Assembly: GCA_000715605.1 (NCBI GenBank)
Contig: KL568530.1
Coordinates: 1 to 14,061 of the forward strand
Direction: 5' to 3'
Source of the DNA: Streptomyces speibonae
GTDB lineage: Bacteria; Actinomycetota; Actinomycetes; Streptomycetales; Streptomycetaceae
Length of the DNA: 14,061 nt
Shown: one piece after another, positions 6,718 to 13,956 of the stretch
How the letters are laid out: each line of letters begins with the position of its first letter
How positions within the stretch are numbered: position 1 is the stretch's first letter
Made by a program: the position numbers and the translations under genes
The notes under the pieces: generated by a model
The model's input: only the letters and a program-made list of their open reading frames with translations
The model's database searches: none
What the model was told of the DNA's origin: nothing

Positions 6718-7830
6718 TCACCTGACCCCGAGGGCTGTCAGGGGTCGTTGTGGGTCGCGTGCGGTGTGGCGGCAGGCGGCGGCGATGTCGGTGTGGTCCT
6801 CCTGGCGGAACACGCTGATCGCGAGGTTGCGGAGGCTTGCCATCACGCGGGGCAGGCTGCCGGTGCGGGTGGTGGAGGCGTCCTCGGCGAAGGTCGTGTC
6901 GCGGACGTGGTGGAGCTGGTTCTCGATCTTCCAATGCCCTCGGATCCAGCCGGCGATCTGTTCGCCGGTGGCGGCTCCGGGCGGGAGACTGGTGACGAAG
7001 TAGAGCCGTTCGATCGTGATCTTCTTGCTGGTCAGGTCCATGCGCCAGCGCATCACGCGCAGGGCCTGGCGGGCACCCGGGTAGTCGAGGTGCCGGAAGG
7101 CGACGGTCTTCAGGTGCCGGACCTCGAGCCGGCCCCGGCCACGAGTGCGGTCCTTGTGGTCCAGGCCGATGTCGTGCCACGGCAGTTTCAGCAGGCCGGG
7201 GTGGTTGCCTTTGACGACGGCGATGTAGTGGGCGCCGTGGTTGCGCAGCCACTGGCCGTTGGCGTGCTGGGTGTGGGCGGCGTCCGCGGTGACCACGGTG
7301 TTCTCCAGCGGTAGGCCGTCCAGGAGCGGGATGAACGCGGGTGTCTCGTTGCTCTTCGCGTCGATCTGGCGCTGGGCGATCACGGTCCCGGCGTGGTCCA
7401 TCGCAGCCAGCAGCCACACCGCTTTCCCGCCGCCCGCTCGCGATCCGCGCAGCTGCTTCCCGTCAACAGCCACCGCCCGCCACCGGCGGGATTCCCCGCT
7501 CTGCCGGCTATGGGCTCTGGCCTGCAGGAATGCGCAGATCACGTTATCAAAGGCGTCGCCGTCGAGACGGCCGAGGAGCCGCATCACCGTGGTGGCGTGC
7601 GGGACAGCGACCGATCTGGTGAACGGGTCGACAGTGAACCCGAGAGCGCGTAGGGCCCACGGGGGCGCGTCAGCGGTCCACTCGGCGATCGCGGCCAAGG
7701 GCCGCGCGCCGGCCAGAACACCAGCGGCCGCGGCCGCAACGAGCGCCGTCAGCGGGAAACGCCGGCCACGACGGTCACGCGGGTCGGTCAGCCCGGCGAG
7801 AAACCGCACAAGGCACACCGCATCGGGCAA
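6718..7830 (-). CDS. ISAs1-family DDE transposase
   Basis: A 370-aa cut-and-paste type transposase. The catalytic residues appear as D123 in AVDGKQLRGS, D183 in VVTADAAHTQ, and E303 in GHWKIENQLHHVRDTTFAED, the signature of ISAs1 enzymes. The N-terminal DPRDRRGRRFPL block (DUF4338/'H-repeat' type) is also typical. The open frame starts at a TTG (7830) with no close ribosome site. The same frame extends upstream to an ATG at 7876-7878, but a TAG at 7834-7836 interrupts it (see the separate entry). The protein from the TTG keeps all visible catalytic parts, so it may still work if translation reinitiates; otherwise this copy is silenced. Confidence 0.9.
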   Translation of the reverse strand: MPDAVCLVRFLAGLTDPRDRRGRRFPLTALVAAAAAGVLAGARPLAAIAEWTADAPPWALRALGFTVDPFTRSVAVPHATTVMRLLGRLDGDAFDNVICAFLQARAHSRQSGESRRWRAVAVDGKQLRGSRAGGGKAVWLLAAMDHAGTVIAQRQIDAKSNETPAFIPLLDGLPLENTVVTADAAHTQHANGQWLRNHGAHYIAVVKGNHPGLLKLPWHDIGLDHKDRTRGRGRLEVRHLKTVAFRHLDYPGARQALRVMRWRMDLTSKKITIERLYFVTSLPPGAATGEQIAGWIRGHWKIENQLHHVRDTTFAEDASTTRTGSLPRVMASLRNLAISVFRQEDHTDIAAACRHTARDPQRPLTALGVR

Positions 7831-7878
7831 CGGCTACGGCGACGGAATACGGGCCAGTTCCTCCAGGCCCGACGGCAT
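7831..7878 (-). pseudogene. Upstream in-frame extension of the transposase broken by TAG
   Basis: From the ATG ending at 7878 the frame reads MPSGLEELARIPSP, then TAG, then Pro, then the TTG used above. The residues look like a genuine transposase N-terminus, which in related elements normally begins 15-40 residues before the DPR-RG block. The TAG at codon 15 is thus likely a nonsense mutation. No good ribosome site precedes the ATG, so the evidence is incomplete. Confidence 0.45.
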
Positions 7879-8039
7879 GGGAGAGGATGAGACAGCAGGC
7901 ACGGTCTTCGGTTGTGGTCACGTGAACTCGACACTCACATGATCAACGAGACCGTGCCTGCACCTGCATCCGGACCTGCCTGCCATGACCGGCCATCACC
8001 GGGCGATCCCACCCAATCCGCAAACACGCAAGGCCCCTG

Positions 8040-8049
8040 CGCCGCCCCG
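8040..8049. repeat. Target site duplication, right copy
   Basis: CGCCGCCCCG, identical to 6673-6682, immediately follows the right terminal repeat of the insertion sequence. Confidence 0.85.
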
Positions 8050-8387
8050 GGGCGCATCGCGTACGCCGGGTGCGCAGAGAACGGCTGAAAGCCTTTGCTC
8101 TGCGGAGACGGGCAGCGCTCGTGGCCGCCATAACCGCGTTCGAAATATCGGCTCTTGGGGCGTCATTATGCGCTGCGGCCGGCCGAGGAAAGTCTGCAGT
8201 CCGTACCGACCTGCGGTGACGCCGTCGTATCAGTCGGAGGTTCAGGGCTGCACTGAAACCCGGCGCTCCGCGGGGGAAGCCGATCGCTGGCCGTCAAACT
8301 ACTTGAGCCTTACTTAAGCTCAGTTTCAGGACAGAATCTTTTGACCAGGGGTCGAACTTTGACCAACGGTCGGGCATCCTGGAGGGC
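8050..8387 (+). promoter_or_regulatory. Upstream region and promoter of the TetR gene
   Basis: No gene is visible in 8050-8280 beyond the tail of the split small ORF. A weak promoter can be read as CTTACT (8309-8314), 17 bp, CAGAAT (8332-8337), placing the start of transcription near 8344. Two dyads, GACCAGGGGTC (8343-8353) and GACCAACGGTC (8361-8371), each preceded by TT, have centres 18 bp apart and would overlap the start site and early leader. This is a usual place for a self-repressing TetR operator. Confidence 0.5.
8343..8371. promoter_or_regulatory. Tandem TetR operator, two GACC-N3-GGTC dyads
   Basis: Each site is a perfect 4-bp inverted repeat around 3 bases, within TTGACC-N3-GGTCG. 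The two sites are spaced 18 bp centre to centre, and the second ends 16 bp before the TetR start codon. A related site (9 of 11 bases identical to the second) lies at 9307-9317 ahead of the operon that follows. Assignment to the adjacent regulator is inferred from position and symmetry. Confidence 0.6.
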
Positions 8388-9122
8388 ATGAGAACTGCGC
8401 AGCGGAAGGCCCAGGAAGTCGCAGAGCGTGAGCAACGGCTCCTTCGGACGGCACTGGAGGTGGTGGCGCGGGACGGCTTGCACAACCTCACACTTGCACG
8501 GCTGGCGACCGAGGCCGGCTACTCAAAGGGAACCATCTACAACCACTTCACATGTCGTGAGGATCTGCTTGTCGCGCTCTCGACGGACAGTGCGAAGCGG
8601 CAGATCCGGTACTACCAGGCCATCGCCGATATGCCCTGGGATGGGGTGCGGGCGCTCTACGGCCTCATGCTCGCCTATATGCGGCACGCGGAGACCGCTC
8701 CTGAGCTGTTCGAGTCGAGCATCGCGGCCCTCGCCAACGCGGTAGGCGCGTTGGCGTCGCCGGACCGTCTGGAGCGGAGGGACGTGATCGACCGCCAGAT
8801 GGGTCAGGTGATCGGTGCCGTCGTGGAAAGGACCGTGCGTGAGGGGGTGTTCAAGCACCCGGTGGTGCCGCCGGAGGCAGCTCTCGACGCCCTGCGATCG
8901 GCGGTCCTCGGGTACACCGTCACCCACTTGCTGTCCCGTCGCTTCCAGTGGGGCGCCGCCGCGACCGACGGAAATCGCCTGGTTGTGGCTGCTTCGATGA
9001 TGCATGGCCTGGGCTGGCCGCTGGTCGAGGCGAGCGCTGCGTCTTCGGTGCAGCGTGTCGTGGACGGCCTCATTCCCGCCGTGGAGGGGAGCGCGGGGGG
9101 AGAGCGGCTGGTTCACGACTGA
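8388..9122 (+). CDS. TetR/AcrR-family transcriptional regulator
   Basis: A 244-aa regulator. The N-terminal helix-turn-helix is classical: LLRTALEVVARDGLHNLTLARLATEAGYSKGTIYNHF, followed by a linker into a helical ligand-binding domain (about 70-220). The family usually represses its own gene and a neighbouring operon and is released by a small ligand, often a pathway intermediate or product. The ATG at 8388 follows GGAGGG by only 1 nt, an unusually short spacing, but it gives the expected N-terminal length and no better start is visible. Tandem dyads overlap its presumed promoter. A strong intrinsic terminator follows, so it forms its own transcript, separate from the downstream operon in the same direction. 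Confidence 0.9.
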   Translation: MRTAQRKAQEVAEREQRLLRTALEVVARDGLHNLTLARLATEAGYSKGTIYNHFTCREDLLVALSTDSAKRQIRYYQAIADMPWDGVRALYGLMLAYMRHAETAPELFESSIAALANAVGALASPDRLERRDVIDRQMGQVIGAVVERTVREGVFKHPVVPPEAALDALRSAVLGYTVTHLLSRRFQWGAAATDGNRLVVAASMMHGLGWPLVEASAASSVQRVVDGLIPAVEGSAGGERLVHD

Positions 9123-9143
9123 TCAAGCGGAACGGTTCGCGGT

Positions 9144-9187
9144 GAAGGCGGATACCACCCGGAGAGGGTGCTTCCGCCTTCTTTTTG
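9144..9187 (+). terminator. Intrinsic terminator after the TetR gene
   Basis: A 9-bp stem, GAAGGCGGA (9144-9152) with TCCGCCTTC (9173-9181), encloses an inner CACCC/GGGTG stem and is followed by five T residues (9182-9186). It begins 22 bp after the TetR stop codon. Confidence 0.85.
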
Positions 9188-9294
9188 TTTGCGCCTTCAA
9201 CAACCTTGCTGTTACGCAAAGTGACCGTCTGACGAGATGGTGCTCTCTATGGGCACCCCTCTCCCTCACTCTCGCGCCTCGCTGTTTGAACTAG

Positions 9295-9324
9295 TTGTCA
9301 AAAAACGACGCACGGTCGTAATGT
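9295..9324 (+). promoter_or_regulatory. Putative promoter and operator of the biosynthetic operon
   Basis: TTGTCA (9295-9300), an 18-bp spacer and TAATGT (9319-9324) form a plausible sigma-70-type promoter in an AT-richer patch. The spacer holds GACGCACGGTC (9307-9317), which resembles the TetR dyads upstream and lies inside ACGAC-N5-GTCGT symmetry. A repressor bound there would block RNA polymerase directly. The upstream part of the gap (9188-9294) shows no gene. Confidence 0.5.
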
Positions 9325-9331
9325 CTGTCGC

Positions 9332-9392
9332 GTCGCCGGTTCGGCCCGGCGACGGCACCAATCCCTGGCAGCACGGACCCACTTGGGGTCCG
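9332..9392 (+). promoter_or_regulatory. Structured 5' leader with two hairpins
   Basis: GTCGCCGG (9332-9339) pairs with CCGGCGAC (9346-9353), and CGGACCC (9374-9380) pairs with GGGTCCG (9386-9392). Both are perfect stems between the putative promoter and the first gene, in a leader of about 135 nt. They could act in attenuation or protect the mRNA. No U-tract and no known riboswitch motif is visible. Confidence 0.4.
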
Positions 9393-9468
9393 GTTGCCGC
9401 TTGCTCGGCCGGCTGGAGAACCCAGGTGGTCGAGGCAGATGAGAACGGCGATTGGAAATGGGGGAGAA

Positions 9469-10110
9469 ATGCAGATCAATATCGCGCGCAGAGACACCGC
9501 GCTGTGGTCCGCGTGCTCGGATCTCGCGCAGGAGCGGTATCGGCGCGACTACCAGGCGGACATCACCGCAGCTCCGGACAGTTTCATCGCGCTGTGCGCC
9601 ATGGAGGATGGCATCGAAGTTCCGATGGCCTGCGCGGGAATGACGTTCGGCAGTGCGCGCGGCCTGCTCGTCGACAGCTACCTGGGCCGGCCGGCCGCCG
9701 AGGCGATCGCCGCGCGCGCGGCGACGCCCTGCGAGCCGAGCAGCCTGATCGAGATCGGGCCACTGGCCTCGCGGGAGGCCGGAGCCGGTCTCTCGCTCAT
9801 CCGGATGGTGCCGGCCCTGAGCTGGTGCAACGGAGCCGAGTTCCTGATGTGCACCGTGACGCGCTCTCTGGCGCGCACGTTGGCCCGCGTAGGTATCGAG
9901 TTCACCGACCTGGCTCCGGCGCGTGAGGAGTCGCTGCCTGTCGAGCAGCAGGGGCGCTGGGGGTCGTACTACGCGACGGAACCAGTCGCCGGCTACGTGG
10001 ACCTTCGTCACTTCGCGGCTCAGCTGAGCATGCGCGGTGACTCTGGACCGCACCTTGCCGTGACGTGGGGGCAGACGGCCACCGAGAGCACACTGGCGGG
10101 TGCGCGATGA
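9469..10110 (+). CDS. Thermostable-hemolysin-family protein (GNAT-like fold)
   Basis: A 213-aa protein matching the family named after Vibrio thermostable delta-hemolysin. Family blocks in order: LLVDSYLG (66-73), LIEIGPLAS (93-101; family 'I-V-E-V-G-N-L-A-S'), a CTVTRSLARTLARVGIEF segment (128-145), and RWGSYYATEPVAGYVDL (163-179). The family name is historical; the fold is related to N-acyltransferases, and many members sit beside an AMP-forming ligase, as here. No signal peptide is present, so a secreted hemolysin is unlikely, and an acyl-transfer role is more plausible by context. The ATG at 9469 has GGGGAG only 2 nt upstream; an in-frame ATG at 9439 is the alternative, but homologues usually start close to this point. 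Its stop overlaps the next gene's start (ATGA). Confidence 0.8.
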   Translation: MQINIARRDTALWSACSDLAQERYRRDYQADITAAPDSFIALCAMEDGIEVPMACAGMTFGSARGLLVDSYLGRPAAEAIAARAATPCEPSSLIEIGPLASREAGAGLSLIRMVPALSWCNGAEFLMCTVTRSLARTLARVGIEFTDLAPAREESLPVEQQGRWGSYYATEPVAGYVDLRHFAAQLSMRGDSGPHLAVTWGQTATESTLAGAR

Positions 10111-11648
10111 AGGACGTGCTCACCGCCCTGCGGGCGCCCAGGCACCAGGATCTGGTCCTCGTGGAATGCCTCGGCGACGACGGCATGCCTGAGCGGACCT
10201 ACACCTACGGGCAGATGACGCACTGGGCCGACGAGGTGCGCGAGGCGCTGCGGTCCCGTGGTCTCGTGCCGGGTGCGCGGGTCGGGCTCGTGGCGGACAA
10301 CAGTCCGGAGTGGGTGGCCGCCGACCTGGCGCTGCTGATCGACGGGTACACCGAGGTGCCGGTTCCGCTGGCCTTCTCCGCCGAGCAGGCGGCATCGCTG
10401 CTGCGCGATGTACACCTTTGCGTGGTGGACACCGCGGGAGCGGCCAAGTTGGAGGCGTGGGGCCTGTCCGGCTCGGCCGAGCCGGTCGTGGTCGAACGGT
10501 CCCGTGACATCAGCAGCCGCGTCCTGGCGGAGGACGACGGTGCGGGCGCCGCCGATCCCGACCGGATCATCAAGATCATTCATACCTCGGGGACCACCGG
10601 CGCTCCCAAGGGCGTCAAGATCCGGGCGGCCGGTCTCGGGGCCCTGCTCTCCTCGCTGGACGAGGTCTCCCCGGCAGGGGTCTATGACCGTTACCTCTCG
10701 TTGGTCCCGTTCAGCTTGCTGGTCGAGCAGGTCACCGCCGTATACATGCCGATTCTCCGCGGCGGCCGCATGGTTCTGCTGCCCAGCGCCGTGCCGCTGC
10801 TGGGCGCTGCGGGATCGCGGGCCGAGGAGGCGCTCGACTGGTTGCGGAAGGTGGCCCCTTCGGCTGCCGTGCTGCCGCCGGCGCTGGTCAGCGCCCTGGA
10901 CAAGGCGGTGCGCGACGGCGATGGTGCGGAGCTGTTCCCCGCCGGGCGGTCTCCGTTCCTCATGGCCGGAGGCGCTCCCGTGGACGCCGAGGCATTGAAG
11001 CGCCTGGACGCCTTCGGCCTGCGCGTCCACGAAGGGTACGGGCTGTCGGAGAACGGATCCGTGGTGTCGTGGAACACCGCCAGCCACTGGCGCCCGGGCA
11101 CGGTCGGACGACCGCTTCCGCACTGCTCGGTCAAACTGTCCGATGAGGGCGAGCTGTTGGTGAAATCCACGTCCCTGTTCGCGGGGTACACCGTGGAGGA
11201 TCCGACGAGTCGGCCGGTGGATGACGAAGGCTGGCTCCACACGGGCGACCGGGCGCTCATCGACGAGGACGGCTTCATCCGCATCCTGGGCCGTCTGAAG
11301 AACGTCATCATCACCGGGCATGGACGCAATGTCTCGCCCGAGTGGGTGGAAGGACGGCTGCGTTCGTGCGGTGACGTGGCCGACGCGGTCCTCTTCGGCG
11401 AAGGCATGGAGCATCTCGTCGCCGTCCTGGTCTCCTCATCACGGGACAGCGACGCCGCCCACGTGGTGGAGCGCGAGGCACGCACCTACGCCAACCGCGC
11501 CCTGGCGGAGACCGACCGCCCCGAGCGGTACATCGTCCTGCCGGACGGCGAGGGCCTGCGGGAACGCTACTTCACCGTCACCGGCCGCCCGCGCCGCCAG
11601 CTCATCTTCGACGAGATAGTGCGCCCCGCACTCACACCCGCCGCCTAA
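10107..11648 (+). CDS. AMP-forming acyl/aryl-acid ligase (ANL superfamily)
   Basis: A 513-aa adenylating enzyme that would activate a carboxylic acid with ATP. Motifs: phosphate loop HTSGTTGAPKGVK (159-171), GYGLSEN (310-316), WLHTGD with Asp381 (376-381), and LGRLKNVIITGHGRNVSPEWVE (394-415), which holds the hinge region. In the C-terminal A10 motif the residues read TVTGRPRR (490-497); Arg494 sits where the catalytic lysine of 'TGK-x-x-R' is expected, so activity may be altered or the family may use Arg. The ATG at 10107 overlaps the preceding stop by 4 nt, indicating translational coupling. The substrate cannot be told from sequence. No carrier-protein gene is seen, so the acyl-AMP may be passed to CoA or to the GNAT-like partner. 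Confidence 0.88.
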   Translation: MKDVLTALRAPRHQDLVLVECLGDDGMPERTYTYGQMTHWADEVREALRSRGLVPGARVGLVADNSPEWVAADLALLIDGYTEVPVPLAFSAEQAASLLRDVHLCVVDTAGAAKLEAWGLSGSAEPVVVERSRDISSRVLAEDDGAGAADPDRIIKIIHTSGTTGAPKGVKIRAAGLGALLSSLDEVSPAGVYDRYLSLVPFSLLVEQVTAVYMPILRGGRMVLLPSAVPLLGAAGSRAEEALDWLRKVAPSAAVLPPALVSALDKAVRDGDGAELFPAGRSPFLMAGGAPVDAEALKRLDAFGLRVHEGYGLSENGSVVSWNTASHWRPGTVGRPLPHCSVKLSDEGELLVKSTSLFAGYTVEDPTSRPVDDEGWLHTGDRALIDEDGFIRILGRLKNVIITGHGRNVSPEWVEGRLRSCGDVADAVLFGEGMEHLVAVLVSSSRDSDAAHVVEREARTYANRALAETDRPERYIVLPDGEGLRERYFTVTGRPRRQLIFDEIVRPALTPAA

Positions 11649-11716
11649 TCCGGTGGATGCCGTCCACAAACGCACCGGTTCATCAAACTCATCACATTCA
11701 TTACATGGGGGAAACG

Positions 11717-12652
11717 ATGACGCACGCCCAGAACACTTCAGCCCAGAACGCCCAGAACAAGGTCCAACTGACCGCTCTCGGAGACGGTGACGGCCTGCTG
11801 GTCACCCCGCGCGACAGCAGCTCCAGGTTCACCGATCTGTTCGAGGCCGGACTGGACGAGCTTCTGGCAGACGCGGGACACCTGCTGATACGGGACTTCA
11901 AGCCCTCGGTCGACGACTTCAACGCGCTTGTCGGACAGTACAGTTCGCGGACCACGCTGGACCCGGCCCGGGTCTTCCACGGCGACGCCGCGCAGAAGGT
12001 CGACTCCGGTACGGACGCGATCGGCCTGCACGTGGAGAACGGAGCGACCCCGTACGCCCCTGAGCTGCTGTGGTTCCACTGCGTGAAGGCCGCCTCCTCC
12101 GGTTCGCAGACCACGGTGTGCGACGGCTTCCGCGTCTGGGACACCCTGTCCGAGCGGGCCAGGGACGTCTTCGCGGCCCAGCCCATCAGCTACCAGCGCA
12201 CCGTGCCGGCCGAGCTGTGGCGCAAGCTCGCCGCCTTCCTCGCCGGCGACGGGCGCGGTCCGGACGAGGTCACTGTCGCCGACCTGTACGCCCAGGCCAA
12301 CCCGGGCGCCAAGGTCGAGTTCACCGAGCGCCCGGACGGCAGCCTCTTCTACCACTATCAGGTGTTCGCCGCGCACCCCACCAAGTGGTCCACGCGCACC
12401 GCCTGGGCCAACAGCCTGCTGGGCCCCTCGTACAACTACGAGGCCCCGGACATCCGGTTCGCGGACGGCAGCTCGATCCCCGACGACGTCACCGCCGAGT
12501 ACGTCGAGGTCACCGAGCGGGTGACCGAGGAGATCGCCTGGCAGGACGGCGACATCGTCCTCATCGACAACTCGCGCGTCATGCACGGCCGCCGCGCCAT
12601 CACCGACACCAACCGCACCATCCTCAACTCCCAGAGCTACGCGAGGAACTGA
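11717..12652 (+). CDS. TauD/TfdA-type Fe(II)/2-oxoglutarate-dependent oxygenase
   Basis: A 311-aa non-haem iron oxygenase. The metal triad appears as His105 and Glu107 in GLHVENG and His290 in NSRVMHGRRAI; Arg300 is the expected 2-oxoglutarate carboxylate binder, 10 residues later. The H-x-E form, in place of the usual H-x-D, is shared with clavaminate-synthase-like enzymes of antibiotic pathways. It could hydroxylate, desaturate or otherwise oxidise an amino-acid-like substrate. I start at the ATG at 11717, with GGGGGAA close upstream; the frame is open from 11657 but lacks a ribosome site there. It follows the ligase after 68 nt and ends 2 nt before the next ATG. Codon use matches the rest of the operon. 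Confidence 0.9.
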   Translation: MTHAQNTSAQNAQNKVQLTALGDGDGLLVTPRDSSSRFTDLFEAGLDELLADAGHLLIRDFKPSVDDFNALVGQYSSRTTLDPARVFHGDAAQKVDSGTDAIGLHVENGATPYAPELLWFHCVKAASSGSQTTVCDGFRVWDTLSERARDVFAAQPISYQRTVPAELWRKLAAFLAGDGRGPDEVTVADLYAQANPGAKVEFTERPDGSLFYHYQVFAAHPTKWSTRTAWANSLLGPSYNYEAPDIRFADGSSIPDDVTAEYVEVTERVTEEIAWQDGDIVLIDNSRVMHGRRAITDTNRTILNSQSYARN

Positions 12653-12654
12653 CT

Positions 12655-13005
12655 ATGAAGTACGGCGTCTTCATCGGCTACACCTTCGCCCCGGCCTGGC
12701 TGCAGAAGTCCGGCAAGGAGCGGGAGCAGTTCCAGCAGGAGCACATCGCGCCGCTGCTCGCCAAGTACGCCGACCGGCTCACCGTCCAGCACTACGACGC
12801 CGAGGCGTTCTCCGCGCAGCCCACGGACTTCGCCTTCATCACGACCGAGGACCTACGCGCCTACTACTTCTTCATCGAGGAGCTGCGGGACTCGCCGCTG
12901 TTCGCGGACGGCTACGCGCAGATCAACGTGATCCACGTCGGGATGGCCGACGGCTACCGGCAGTTCGAGGAGGAGGTCCACGGTGACAGTGACGACGCAC
13001 ACTGA
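12655..13005 (+). CDS. Darcynin-family protein
   Basis: A 116-aa protein matching the small, uncharacterised darcynin family: an N-terminal strand followed by AWLQKSGKEREQF, a PLLAKYADRLTVQHYDAEAF block, a DFAFITTEDLRAYYFFIEELRDSPLF block, and a C-terminal YAQINVIHVG strand. The alternating strand-helix pattern suggests a ferredoxin-like or dimeric alpha-beta barrel fold (inference). No catalytic motif is known to me. The ATG at 12655 lies 2 nt after the TauD stop, with GAGGAA 6 nt upstream. The gene overlaps the next by 23 nt, so it is made together with both oxygenases and may bind or deliver the pathway intermediate. A longer reading frame from 12070 exists but is the shifted frame of the TauD gene. 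Confidence 0.8.
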   Translation: MKYGVFIGYTFAPAWLQKSGKEREQFQQEHIAPLLAKYADRLTVQHYDAEAFSAQPTDFAFITTEDLRAYYFFIEELRDSPLFADGYAQINVIHVGMADGYRQFEEEVHGDSDDAH

Positions 13006-13924
13006 CGCGGCGGCCGACCACGCCGGCACCCGTGCCCGGCTGCGCGACATCTACGCGGCGGCGCACGAGCAGACCCTGCACCCCAACGCCCTGGGCTGGC
13101 CCGGTCGTCCCGACGAGCGGGAGCTGGACTTCATCTCCCACGTGGTCTACGGCCGTCCCGGCATGGCCCGCGAGGGCTGTGCCTACCTGGTCAAGGAGCT
13201 TGCGCAGCTCGCCGAGATCGAGCGGCACCTGTCGGCCGTCTTCGGGATCATCACCGCGCAGCTCGGCGCGGACACCTCGCCCATCAGCGACGGGTACGAC
13301 CTGCATCATGCGCTCAGTTGCTTCGCCGCTGAGGAGTATCTGCACTCCGACTTCTTCTACCGCTACGTGCGGGAGCTGGCCGCTGAGGACATCAAGCTCG
13401 CCGATTCCCTCTTCACCGAGCGCCTTGCGCTCTACCAGGGCGACGACTCCCCGTACGTGAAGCTCGCGGCGATGTGCATGGCCGCGTACATCGGCGAGTC
13501 CGTCATTACGGTGTTCGAGAAGCGCACCGCCCATCTCGACCCGGGGCGCGAGCGCTTCCTCACCAAGCTGCTGTGGGCGCACGGCATGGACGAGGCCAGG
13601 CACGTGCAGGTCGACCATGTGGTGCTCACCCGCATCATGCCGTCGTTCAGCGAGGCCGAACGGCAGCGCGCCTTCGAGATCTTCTCCGGAACGGAAGAGC
13701 TCAACGCCGAACTGGCGGGCCGCTTCAAGCAGCTCATCGTGGACGTCTTCGGCGTCGACCACACCGTCAACAACCCCGCCTGGGACGTGCAGCTGAGTCT
13801 GACCGCGGCCTTCCGCCAGGCCATGACCGCGACCTGGCCCCCGTCCCCCGTGGACGAGCGGATGGACGACGAGACCCGCAAGCTGCTGCACGAGTTCGCC
13901 GGCACCGACCGCGTCCACCCCTGA
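12983..13924 (+). CDS. AurF-like diiron N-oxygenase
   Basis: A 313-aa ferritin-like diiron oxygenase. Metal ligands can be placed at a helix-1 Glu (E78 or E80 in QLAEIERH), E118 and H121 in AAEEYLH, E172 in YIGESVITVFEK, and H200, E204 and H207 in WAHGMDEARH. Spacing closely follows AurF, the p-aminobenzoate N-oxygenase, whose third His in this last helix (H-x3-E-x2-H) is a diagnostic feature. Enzymes of this class convert amines to hydroxylamines, nitroso or nitro groups, though some hydroxylate carbon. The GTG start at 12983 has AGGAGG 6 nt upstream and overlaps the darcynin gene by 23 nt. It stands next to a 2-oxoglutarate oxygenase and an acid ligase, so a small N-oxygenated metabolite is a reasonable product class. 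Confidence 0.82.
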   Translation: MTVTTHTDAAADHAGTRARLRDIYAAAHEQTLHPNALGWPGRPDERELDFISHVVYGRPGMAREGCAYLVKELAQLAEIERHLSAVFGIITAQLGADTSPISDGYDLHHALSCFAAEEYLHSDFFYRYVRELAAEDIKLADSLFTERLALYQGDDSPYVKLAAMCMAAYIGESVITVFEKRTAHLDPGRERFLTKLLWAHGMDEARHVQVDHVVLTRIMPSFSEAERQRAFEIFSGTEELNAELAGRFKQLIVDVFGVDHTVNNPAWDVQLSLTAAFRQAMTATWPPSPVDERMDDETRKLLHEFAGTDRVHP

Positions 13925-13956
13925 TGCACGCCCCACCGAAGCCATTGGAGCAGCAC

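Larger units (their letters stand above)
6683..8039 (-). mobile_element. Complete ISAs1-family insertion sequence, 1357 bp
   Basis: The ends were found by comparing both flanks of the transposase gene. The left terminal repeat, CAGGGACATTGCGTGT (6683-6698), matches the complement of the right end (8024-8039) at 14 of 16 positions. A perfect 10-bp direct repeat flanks the element. One transposase gene, on the minus strand, fills most of it, ending about 35 bp from the left end. The right subterminal 160 bp are non-coding and contain a 13-bp inverted repeat (7895-7907 and 7949-7961). The intact duplication suggests insertion without later rearrangement at this site. The size is normal for ISAs1 elements. 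Confidence 0.88.

Noticed and set aside
6293..7417. 374-codon minus-strand open frame
   Set aside because: A shifted frame of the transposase gene, Pro/Arg-rich, and it runs across the IS boundary.
9469..10110. True secreted hemolysin toxin
   Set aside because: There is no signal peptide or membrane segment, and the gene is translationally coupled to a ligase; the family name is historical.
10020..11414. 464-codon minus-strand open frame
   Set aside because: Antisense shadow of the AMP ligase; no recognisable motif and odd composition.
12070..12654. N-terminal extension of the darcynin gene
   Set aside because: It is the shifted frame of the TauD gene; a good ribosome site and ATG at 12655 define the real start.
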